Assembly: GCF_042652785.1 (NCBI RefSeq)
Contig: NZ_JBHSHD010000005.1
Location: forward strand, 329,048 to 393,047
From: Dokdonella_A ginsengisoli
GTDB lineage: Bacteria; Pseudomonadota; Gammaproteobacteria; Xanthomonadales; Rhodanobacteraceae
DNA length: 64,000 nt
Reading direction: 5' to 3'
Positions 16,621-28,083 of this stretch are shown in pieces; within the stretch, counting starts at the first letter, position 1, and each line of letters opens with the position of its first letter. The notes under the pieces are model-generated. The model was given only the letters and a program-made list of their open reading frames with translations, was not told the origin of the DNA and ran no database searches. Position numbers and translations under genes: made by a program.

Positions 16621-17928
16621 ATGCATCGACCCCTGATCGCCGCGGCGCTCGCGCTTGCCGGCACCGCGGCCGGCGCCGCCGAAACCGCGTCGCAGCAGAT
16701 CCAGCCGCTGCTGCCCGAGATCACCGCCTGGCGCCGCGACCTGCACCAGCATCCGGAGCTGTCCAACCGCGAGACGCGCACCTCGAAGATCGTCGCCGGG
16801 GAACTGAAGAAACTCGGCTACGAGGTGCGTACGGGCATCGCCAGGACCGGCGTGGTCGGCGTGCTGAAGGGCGGCCGGCCGGGGCCGAAGCTGGCGATCC
16901 GCGCCGACATGGACGGCCTGCCGGTGACCGAGGAGGTCGACCTGCCGTTCGCCTCGAAGGAGAAGGGCGAGTACCTCGGCAAGACCGTCGGCGTGATGCA
17001 CGCCTGCGGCCACGATGCGCACGTGGCGATGACGCTCGGCGTCGCCGCGGCGCTGGCGAAGCTGCGCAAGGACCTGCCGGGCGAGGTCATGCTGGTGTTC
17101 CAGCCGGCCGAGGAGGGCGCGCCTCCGGGCGAGGAGGGCGGTGCGCCGCTGATGGTCAAGGACGGCGTGTTCAAGGACTTCAGGCCGGACGCGATCTTCG
17201 GCATGCACGTGGTCAGCGCGCTGTCGGTCGGCACCGTTGCCGTGCGCGCGGGCGGCGCGATGGCCAGTTCCGACACGTTCCGCATCACCGTGCGCGGCCG
17301 GCAGAGCCACGGCGCGACGCCGTGGAAGGGCATCGACCCAATCGTGACCGCGGCCGAGATCGTCACGGCCGCGCAGACCATCGTCAGCCGCGAGCTGGAC
17401 ATCAACAAGGAACCGGCGGTCGTCACGTTCGGCATCTTCGACGCCGGCCAGCGCTTCAACATCGTACCCGACAAGGCCGAGCTGCACGGCACCGTGCGCG
17501 CCTTCGACGACGGCATGCGCAAGCAGGCGCTGGCCAGTCTTGCGAACATCGCCGAGCACGTCGCCGCCGCGCACGGGGCGACGGTGGAAGCGAAGATCCC
17601 GCTGTCGCCCGACAGCAGCAATCCGGTCAACTACAACGATCCGGCACTGACCGCGCGCGTGCGCGCCAGCCTGGAGACCGCACTCGGCAAGGATCACGTG
17701 CAGGAAGCGCAGCGCTGGACCGCCTCGGAGGATTTCCCGCACCTGGGCCGCTCGCTGAATGCGCCGAGCGTGTACTTCTTCGTCGGCGCGACGCCGGCCG
17801 GGCAGGATCCGGCCGCGGCGCCGTCCAACCACTCGCCGAAGTTCTTCCTCGACGAAGGCGCGCTCGGCGCCGGCAGCGCGGCGATGCTGCAGGCGGCGCT
17901 GGACTATCTCGGCTACGCGCCGGGTTGA
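16621..17928 (+). CDS. Exported M20-family amidohydrolase / metallopeptidase
   Basis: A 435-residue enzyme. The ATG at 16621 is chosen because it opens a clean signal peptide (cleavage near TAAGA-AET), placing the enzyme in the periplasm or outside. M20D family markers are present: the DLHQHPE N-terminal motif, the metal ligands in CGHDAH (about 127-132), PAEEG, an SHGATPW dimer-interface segment and a late SEDFPHL. Relatives hydrolyse N-acyl amino acids, hippurate or indole-acetyl amino acids; the substrate here cannot be told. It lies 102 bases after the DUF1704 gene in the same direction. Confidence 0.92.
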   Translation: MHRPLIAAALALAGTAAGAAETASQQIQPLLPEITAWRRDLHQHPELSNRETRTSKIVAGELKKLGYEVRTGIARTGVVGVLKGGRPGPKLAIRADMDGLPVTEEVDLPFASKEKGEYLGKTVGVMHACGHDAHVAMTLGVAAALAKLRKDLPGEVMLVFQPAEEGAPPGEEGGAPLMVKDGVFKDFRPDAIFGMHVVSALSVGTVAVRAGGAMASSDTFRITVRGRQSHGATPWKGIDPIVTAAEIVTAAQTIVSRELDINKEPAVVTFGIFDAGQRFNIVPDKAELHGTVRAFDDGMRKQALASLANIAEHVAAAHGATVEAKIPLSPDSSNPVNYNDPALTARVRASLETALGKDHVQEAQRWTASEDFPHLGRSLNAPSVYFFVGATPAGQDPAAAPSNHSPKFFLDEGALGAGSAAMLQAALDYLGYAPG

Positions 17929-17970
17929 GCCGGGCTGGCCGGACGGGAAATTCGGAAAAATCCCGGGCGA

Positions 17971-18062
17971 CGTCATTCCCGCGCAAGCGGGAATCCATTC
18001 GCTCTTGTTCTTGATCGCGCTGGGGAAAGTCAAAGTGGATTCCCGCTTGCGCGGGAATGACG
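17971..18062. repeat. REP/BIME-type inverted repeat
   Basis: Two 27-base arms (17971-17997 and 18036-18062) are exact inverted copies, each containing ATTCCCGC and its complement, separated by 38 bases. This CGTCATTCCCGCG element is a familiar dispersed extragenic palindrome in high-GC gammaproteobacteria. It lies between convergent genes and may end transcription in both directions. Confidence 0.85.
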
Positions 18063-18182
18063 GCGTGCAAGCGCCGCGCGAAGTGATCACGCACTGGCCG
18101 GTGGAGCCGTTTCCGGCGCCGCACGGGCGGCGCTACGTGCAAGGTTCGGGCAGCGCTGCATGCGGGGTTTTCGAAGCTCCCA

Positions 18183-19967
18183 TCAAGCAACCGGCAGCCC
18201 GCTTCCGAACGCCTCCAGCCGCGGCAGCGCGTACTCGCAGCAGCGCTCGACGATCGCGTCGATCTGCTTCCAGTCGAACAGGCCGATGCCGCTTACCGGC
18301 ATGCGCAGGTAGAGGTCCGCGCGCGAGGCACGCTGGCGCACGCCGCTTTCGCTGGTCAGCACGGCGCTGGCGAACAGGATGTCGATCAGGCTCACCGGCG
18401 GGCGCACCGCCTGGTTCAGCAGGGCCTCCTGGTCGGGGCCTTCGATGCCCGGCGCGAGCAGGCTGCCGTCGGTGCTGACGTCGGAGGCGACGATCGGGCC
18501 GCGGCCGAGCTGCAGCATCACGTCGGTCGGCAGGCTGTTGGTGACGGCGCCGTCGACCAGCAGCTCGCCGCGGTAGGCGACCGGCGGCGAGAAGCCCGGT
18601 ACCGACATGCTGGTGCCGATCCACACCGCCAGCGGCCCGCTGTCGTGCACCATCGTGGTCGCGCGCGAGAGGTTGGTGCTGACCGCGAAGTACGGCAGGC
18701 GCAGTTCCTCGATGCGTTGCTCGCCGAAGATCGCGCGCAGGTGCGCGAGGAACTTGCGTCCGCGGATCAGCGACACGCGCGGCAGCACGTAGTCGTTGAG
18801 GTAGTTGTGCTCGACGAAGGTCTCGCGCGCGACGCGCAGCATCTCGTGGCTGTCGGCGCCGCAGGCGCGCAGCGCGGCGAAGAACGCGCCCATGCTGGTG
18901 CCGCCGGCGAGGTCGACCGGGATGCGCAGCTGCTCCAGCGCGCGCATCAGGCCGATGTGGGCGAAGCCGCGCGCGCCGCCGCCGCCGAGCACCAGGCCCA
19001 GTCCGCGCCCGCTGAGCTGGCGCGCGAGGCTGGCCCAGTCCGCGGCGTCGGCCGACTCCGGCTGCGGGCGCAGGAAATAATGCGCACGCGCGCCGCCGAG
19101 CCGGCGCCAGCCCTGCACGTCGCCGGCGGCGACGCCTTCCGGGCGCAGGATCAGCAGTTCCACCGGCGTGCGCAGGGCGAGTTCGCGCAGGCGCGCGAGC
19201 AGCGCGGTGTCGCGTGCCGGTTCGGCGGAATCGACCGCGACCAGGATGCGGTCGGCCTGGCGCAGGCAGCGTTCGGCCCAGAGCGGGTCCTCCGCGCGCG
19301 CGTGCAGCAGCAGCGTGTGGCCGGAATTCTCGATGCGGCCGACCCAGGCCATGCGCTGCGCGTCGAATTCGATCTCGCGCAGCGGCGCGTGCGCGGCGCC
19401 GGCGCCGAACACCGCGTCGATGGTGTCGGCGCCGATCAGCTCGGTCGGCGCGCCGCCGCCGGCGAGCGCGTCCTGCAGGCGCCGCGCCAGCGCGGCGACG
19501 TCGAGGCCGCCGCCGCCGATCAGCGCCAGGGTCTGGCCGCGGCGCGCGGTTTCCTTCACCGCCTCGCGCTGGTTGCGGCGCATGCGCTGCACGATCGTGC
19601 GCGTCAGCGCGAGCAGCGTGGCCGGATGCGCCTGCAGGAACTCGAGCAGCGGCGCGCGCGGCAGGCGCAGCAGCAGGCTGTCGCGCACCGCGTGGACCTC
19701 GGCCGAGTGCGGCTCGCCGGACAGCAGGCTGATCTCGCCGGCCGGTTCCAGCCGGGCGATGTCTCCGGCGACGCTGCCGTCGGCCAGCCGCGCGCGCAGG
19801 CGGCCGAGCGCGACCAGGTACAGGTGCTCGGCCGGCTGGCCGATGCCGAACAGCACGTCGCCGCCGCGCAGTTCCAGCGGCTCGCACAGCGCGGCCAGCT
19901 GGCGCAGGGCCGGCGGCGGCAGTGCCGCGAACAGGCCGCATTGGGCAAGGATGGTGCCGGCGTCCAT
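18183..19967 (-). CDS. NTE-family patatin-like phospholipase with cyclic-nucleotide-binding-like domain
   Basis: A 594-residue protein. The N-terminal 120 residues resemble a cyclic-nucleotide-binding domain (LFGIGQPAEHLYLVALGRL, then GEISLLSGEPHSAEVHA). A central Rossmann-like region follows, then a patatin domain with the oxyanion loop GGGGARG (about 327), nucleophile GTSMG (about 356) and catalytic DGA (about 473). This is the architecture of neuropathy target esterase and bacterial RssA-like enzymes, which hydrolyse lysophospholipids at the inner membrane. The ATG at 19967 gives the first typical residue block; in-frame codons upstream add only low-complexity sequence. It is divergent from the long beta-helix gene at 20183. 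Whether it binds a nucleotide is not shown. Confidence 0.9.
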   Translation of the reverse strand: MDAGTILAQCGLFAALPPPALRQLAALCEPLELRGGDVLFGIGQPAEHLYLVALGRLRARLADGSVAGDIARLEPAGEISLLSGEPHSAEVHAVRDSLLLRLPRAPLLEFLQAHPATLLALTRTIVQRMRRNQREAVKETARRGQTLALIGGGGLDVAALARRLQDALAGGGAPTELIGADTIDAVFGAGAAHAPLREIEFDAQRMAWVGRIENSGHTLLLHARAEDPLWAERCLRQADRILVAVDSAEPARDTALLARLRELALRTPVELLILRPEGVAAGDVQGWRRLGGARAHYFLRPQPESADAADWASLARQLSGRGLGLVLGGGGARGFAHIGLMRALEQLRIPVDLAGGTSMGAFFAALRACGADSHEMLRVARETFVEHNYLNDYVLPRVSLIRGRKFLAHLRAIFGEQRIEELRLPYFAVSTNLSRATTMVHDSGPLAVWIGTSMSVPGFSPPVAYRGELLVDGAVTNSLPTDVMLQLGRGPIVASDVSTDGSLLAPGIEGPDQEALLNQAVRPPVSLIDILFASAVLTSESGVRQRASRADLYLRMPVSGIGLFDWKQIDAIVERCCEYALPRLEAFGSGLPVA

Positions 19968-20182
19968 AGCGTTTGCGTCCGATGGCGATCGCCGGCCGGC
20001 GATCGGTCGCCGGCTCCAGTCGCGTCGCGGCTTGAGATTCGGTGCCGCGGCGAAGGTTTCAAGAGTCGTGCCGTGATCCTCGGCGCCGCGATCGTGCGCG
20101 TTGCCTGTCGTACGGACCTTGCACCGCCGCCTTTCGCGGCGGCACGGCCCGTTCGGGACAGGCCACGGACACGGGACGATCG

Positions 20183-24274
<4,092 letters not shown>

Positions 24275-24283
24275 GGGGGACCA

Positions 24284-24323
24284 CCGCCCCGCAACGGCAC
24301 GACCGTTGCGGGGCGGTTTTTTT
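24284..24323 (+). terminator. Rho-independent terminator of the giant beta-helix gene
   Basis: A perfect 14-base GC-rich stem (CCGCCCCGCAACGG and its complement) with a 5-base loop, followed directly by seven T residues. It begins 10 bases after the stop codon. Confidence 0.95.
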
Positions 24324-24371
24324 CCTCCGCGCAAGGGGGCGGGCAGCGTCAACACTTCCCAAAAAAAGCTC

Positions 24372-24456
24372 TCTCGCAGAGGCGCAGAGAACGCGGAGAA
24401 AGGAAAAAGAAGGAAAAAACGCTCTCTCTCTCTGCGTCCTCTGCGTCTCTGCGAGA
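24372..24456. repeat. Long imperfect inverted repeat, CTCTGCG-type
   Basis: Two arms of about 30 bases (24372-24401 and 24427-24456) built from CTCTGCG/CGCAGAG units, nearly complementary, around an A-rich purine loop. Similar CTCTGCGTCTCTGCGAGA repeats occur between genes in many proteobacterial genomes. It lies between convergent genes. Confidence 0.75.
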
Positions 24457-24474
24457 AAACAACGCTTCTCGCCT

Positions 24475-27294
24475 TCAGCCCCCCGCAGGCAGCAGGCGCC
24501 GGAACGCCGAGTCTGCCGGATAGGCCTGTTCGAGCCGTGGGCCGAACTCGCGTTCCAGCGCCTCGGCGCGTGCATTCTCGCCGGCCTCGCGCAGCGCCTT
24601 GGCGTAGGCCAGGGCGTAGCGCGCGGTGCGCGGATGCTGTTCACCCACGTCGCGCAGGGTCAGGTCGTAGGCGGTCTGCTCGAAACGCAGCGCGCCGGCC
24701 GGATCGCCCTGCGCACGCCGGATCTGCGCGCGCGCCGCGGCGGCGCGCGCGTGCATTTCCGGTTCGATGCGGTCTCCGACTGCCTCGACCTGGTCGAGCA
24801 GGACCTGCGCTTCGTCGTACTGCCGATGCGCCACGTGCCAGCGCGCCAGCGGCAGTCGCGCATAGGCCAGCCCGGCGGTGTCGGCGTGCGCCGCGCTGCG
24901 CGCGGTGACGACCGCATCCAGCAGCGTGCGCGCTTCGGCGTCGGCGCGGCCGGAATCGATCAGGGCCAGCGCCAGGTCCACGCGCAGCACGGGCAGGCGA
25001 TCGTTGTCCTTGCCGTCCACGGCGGCCTGGTAGATGTCCAGCGCCTTGCGCAGCAGCGGCACCGCCGCGTCGAACTGGCCGAGCAGGTACTTCATCCAGC
25101 CGGTGTTGAACACGGCCAGCGCGTATTGCGTGCTCTGCGCCCCGTTGCGCGCCAGGATCACCGGAGTGCCTTCGGCCAGCGAGGCGGCGGCCTCGTCGAA
25201 CAGCCCGCGCTCGGCCAGCGTCTCGGCGGCGACGACGCGCTCCATCGCGAGCACGGTGCTGTCCTCGCCGAACAGGTCGCGGGTCAGGGCGCGGCGCTCG
25301 CGATTGACCGCGATGCCCTTGGCGTAGTCGCCGCTGTAGAACAGGGTGGTTTCGTACTGCCTGAGCGCCAGGCGATAGTCGTTCGTGCGCGTCGCTCCCG
25401 CCTGGCCGTACAGCGCGAGCGCGCGTTCGCAGAAGGGCAGCGCTTCGGCCTGCTCGCCGCCGCCCGAGGCCACGGCGCAGATGTCGAGCAGGCTGCGTGC
25501 GACCGCCAGCGGCGGGGCGTGCGCGCGTTCGCGCAGGGCCAGCGCCTGTCGCGCCGCGGCCATCGCCTGCGGTCCCTTGCCGGCGGCGTCGAGCGCCTGC
25601 GCCAGCGTGCCGTAGGCGTCGGCCAGCAGCGCGTCGTCGTCGGCGGCGTGCCGGCGGGTCAGTTCGAGCGCGCGCTGGGCGGCGTGCTCGGCTTCCTCCG
25701 ACGAACCTCTCACTGCCAGGATGCCGCTGGCCTTCGCGCGCAGGCTGCGTGCGGCCGCCAGCGGATCGGCCACGGCCGGATCGAGATCCAGCCGTGCCGC
25801 TTCCTCCAGCAGCGGTGCGCCGGCGGTGCCTTCGTTGATGCCGCGATAGGCGTTGCCGAGGGCTTCGAGCAGGCGCGCGCGCACGCGCGGCTGGTCGGCG
25901 AGTTCATGGTCGACGCGCGCGTGGCCCTGGTCGAGCACTTCGCGCGCGCTGAAATCGTGCCGGCCCGAGCGCGTCGGATCGGACAGGGCGAAGGTGGAGA
26001 CCAGGAACTCGGTCGTGCGGTCGGCGACCTGCGCCTGCAGGCGCGCCTCGCGTTCGGCCAGCACCGTGCGCCAGGTAAATCCGGCGACGATCACGATCAG
26101 CAGCGCGGCGGCGCCGAGCGCCCAGCGGTTGCGCCAGGCGAAGCGCTGCGCGCGATAGCTCCAGCGGCCGCGCCGTGCGAGTACCGGTTGCGAGGCGAGG
26201 AAGCGCTCGAGATCCGCGCCCAGCTCGTGCACCGAGGCGTAGCGCTGCACCGGTTCGCGGCGCAGCGCCTTCAGTGCGATCGCGTCGACGTCGGCCGGGA
26301 TGCGGCGCGCGCCGGCCTTGCGCGGCGAGTCCTCTCGCGGCGGCGCTGCGGCGGAGCGTCGCACCTGCAGGCTCGGCGGCGTGATCTCGCCGGAGACGAT
26401 CGCATTCGAGCGCGCATGGTCGGAAGCGATGTGATCGAACGGACGCACGCCGGCGACCAGCTCGTACAGCACCACGCCGAGCGAGTAGACGTCGGTCGAC
26501 GTGCCCAGCCGCGTGCCCTCGATCTGTTCGGGGCTGGCGTAGGCCAGCGTCATCGCGCGCGTCGCCATCGTGACGGCCGTGTCGGCGTCGACCAGCCGCG
26601 CGATGCCGAAGTCGAGCAGCTTCGGCTCGCCGCTCGCATCGACCAGAATGTTGGCCGGCTTCAGGTCGCGATGGATGACCAGGCGCTCGTGCGCGTACGA
26701 CACCGCCGCGCAGACCTTCAGGAACAGCGCGACGCGCTCGCGCAGGTCGAGCCCGCGCGCCTCGCACCAGCGGTCGATGCGTTCGCCTTCGACGTACTCC
26801 ATCGCCAGGAACGGCTCGCCGTCGGCGTCGTTGCCGGCGTCGACGAGGTGGGCGATGTTCGGGTGGCTGAGCGAGGCGAGGATGCGCTGCTCCTCGTCGA
26901 AGCGCTGCTGCAGCGGGACCGCGTCCGCACGCAGGCGCTTGAGCGCGACGTGCTGAAGCGCGCCGCCGACGCGCCGTTCGGCCAGCCAGACCACGCCCAT
27001 GCCGCCTTCGCCCAGGCGCCGGATCAGGCGGTAACTGCCCGGCGCGCCGGCGTCCACGCGCAGCTGCGCGGTCAGGCGCCCGGCGGCGTCGGCAACGCGC
27101 GCGGCGAGGCCGTCGTCGTCGAGCGTGGCGTCCTCGGCGCGGTCGAGCAGCCATTCGACCTCGCGGCGCAGGTCGGCGTCGCCTTCGCACAGGGCGTCCA
27201 GCCGCGAGGCGCGTGCGGCGCGTGGCAGGTCGAGCAGTTCGTGTGTGATGGCCTGCGCGCGCGCGTAGCGCCGGTCCTGCTCGTCCATGCTCAC
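24475..27294 (-). CDS. Membrane Ser/Thr protein kinase with C-terminal TPR-like sensor region
   Basis: A 939-residue protein, GTG start at 27294 (an ATG two codons in is equally possible). Residues about 88-355 are a Hanks-type kinase: glycine loop GEGGMGVV, VALKRL lysine, HRDLKPANIL catalytic loop, DFG and the YASPEQ segment. One transmembrane helix follows (about 390-412), then about 500 residues of tetratricopeptide-like helices facing the periplasm. It starts 4 bases after the stop of an ECF sigma factor gene. In such pairs (ECF43-type, for example PpkT with EcfP in Vibrio) the kinase phosphorylates and activates the sigma factor. The TPR region could sense an envelope signal; the signal is unknown. 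Confidence 0.93.
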   Translation of the reverse strand: MSMDEQDRRYARAQAITHELLDLPRAARASRLDALCEGDADLRREVEWLLDRAEDATLDDDGLAARVADAAGRLTAQLRVDAGAPGSYRLIRRLGEGGMGVVWLAERRVGGALQHVALKRLRADAVPLQQRFDEEQRILASLSHPNIAHLVDAGNDADGEPFLAMEYVEGERIDRWCEARGLDLRERVALFLKVCAAVSYAHERLVIHRDLKPANILVDASGEPKLLDFGIARLVDADTAVTMATRAMTLAYASPEQIEGTRLGTSTDVYSLGVVLYELVAGVRPFDHIASDHARSNAIVSGEITPPSLQVRRSAAAPPREDSPRKAGARRIPADVDAIALKALRREPVQRYASVHELGADLERFLASQPVLARRGRWSYRAQRFAWRNRWALGAAALLIVIVAGFTWRTVLAEREARLQAQVADRTTEFLVSTFALSDPTRSGRHDFSAREVLDQGHARVDHELADQPRVRARLLEALGNAYRGINEGTAGAPLLEEAARLDLDPAVADPLAAARSLRAKASGILAVRGSSEEAEHAAQRALELTRRHAADDDALLADAYGTLAQALDAAGKGPQAMAAARQALALRERAHAPPLAVARSLLDICAVASGGGEQAEALPFCERALALYGQAGATRTNDYRLALRQYETTLFYSGDYAKGIAVNRERRALTRDLFGEDSTVLAMERVVAAETLAERGLFDEAAASLAEGTPVILARNGAQSTQYALAVFNTGWMKYLLGQFDAAVPLLRKALDIYQAAVDGKDNDRLPVLRVDLALALIDSGRADAEARTLLDAVVTARSAAHADTAGLAYARLPLARWHVAHRQYDEAQVLLDQVEAVGDRIEPEMHARAAAARAQIRRAQGDPAGALRFEQTAYDLTLRDVGEQHPRTARYALAYAKALREAGENARAEALEREFGPRLEQAYPADSAFRRLLPAGG

Positions 27295-27298
27295 ATGC

Positions 27299-27862
27299 TC
27301 AGGACAGTTCGCGCTGCAGCCAGGCCCGCGCCATGCGCCAGTCGCGCACGACGGTCGGGCGCGCGACGTCGAGCAGGTCGGCGATCTGCTCCAGCTCCAG
27401 TCCGGCGAAGAACTTCATGTCGACGACCTTCGCCTGGCGCGGGCTGATCTGCGCCAGCCGCTCGAGCAGCAGGTCCAGGCCGATCAGATCGACGCCGGCG
27501 GCGCCTTCGAGGTCGATCTCCTCGATCGACACGCGCTCGTCCGAGGTCGGGCGCTTCCTGGCGCGGCGCCGGCGCGCGTGGTCGACCAGCACGCGCCGCA
27601 TCGCGCGCGCGGCGATCGCGGCGAAATGCGCGCGGTTCTCGAAGCGCGTGTCGCCGTGCCCGATCATGCGCGCGAACGCCTCGTTGACCAGCGCGGTCGT
27701 CTGCAGCGTGTGGTCGGCGCGTTCGCGCGCCAGCTCGCGCGAGGCGAGCGTCTTCAGCTCCTCGTAGATCAGCGGCGTCAGGCGGTCGAGCGCGTCGTCG
27801 TCGCCCTGCGACCAGCGCAGGAGCAGGCGCGTCACGTCGCCGTCGGCGGAGCCTCCCGTCAT
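27299..27862 (-). CDS. ECF-type RNA polymerase sigma factor (TIGR02999/ECF43-like)
   Basis: A 187-residue sigma factor. Region 2 includes LTPLIYEELKTLA, LQTTALVNEAFARM and FFAIAARAMRRVLVDHARRR-like sequence, and region 4 (SPRQAKVVDMKFFAGLELEQIADLLDV, about 140-166) ends in a helix-turn-helix with VRDWRMARAWL. The LVNEA and VDHAR signatures mark the TIGR02999 family. The ATG at 27862 is preceded by AGGAAC and by no coherent protein. The kinase gene follows 4 bases later, so the two form an operon. The target promoters are not evident in this window. Confidence 0.9.
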   Translation of the reverse strand: MTGGSADGDVTRLLLRWSQGDDDALDRLTPLIYEELKTLASRELARERADHTLQTTALVNEAFARMIGHGDTRFENRAHFAAIAARAMRRVLVDHARRRRARKRPTSDERVSIEEIDLEGAAGVDLIGLDLLLERLAQISPRQAKVVDMKFFAGLELEQIADLLDVARPTVVRDWRMARAWLQRELS

Positions 27863-28022
27863 CGTCGTTTTCGGTTCCTGTTCCGGCCGCCAGCATAGCA
27901 AGGTCGCCGCGCGCCACGGGGACGGTGCCGCTGCCGGTCGCCGCCGCCGCATCGGCCGTCGCGGCCGCGTGACAGGTCGTCGCGCCGCCCGCCGGGCCGG
28001 CGGCTGGCGCCATGCGCGATGC

Positions 28023-28028
28023 TATAGT
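28023..28028 (+). promoter_or_regulatory. -10 element of maeB
   Basis: TATAGT 55 bases before the maeB start in the divergent region shared with the sigma factor gene. No convincing -35 at 16-18 bases is visible. Confidence 0.4.
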
Positions 28029-28083
28029 CGCGCGCTCGCAGCTCAAGCAGCGCGCGGTCCGTTCCGCGCGGTCACGGGACGCC

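Noticed and set aside
15145..18090. Long minus-strand open frame opposite the DUF1704 and M20 genes
   Set aside because: Shadow of two clear plus-strand genes with family motifs; no ribosome binding site or domain of its own.
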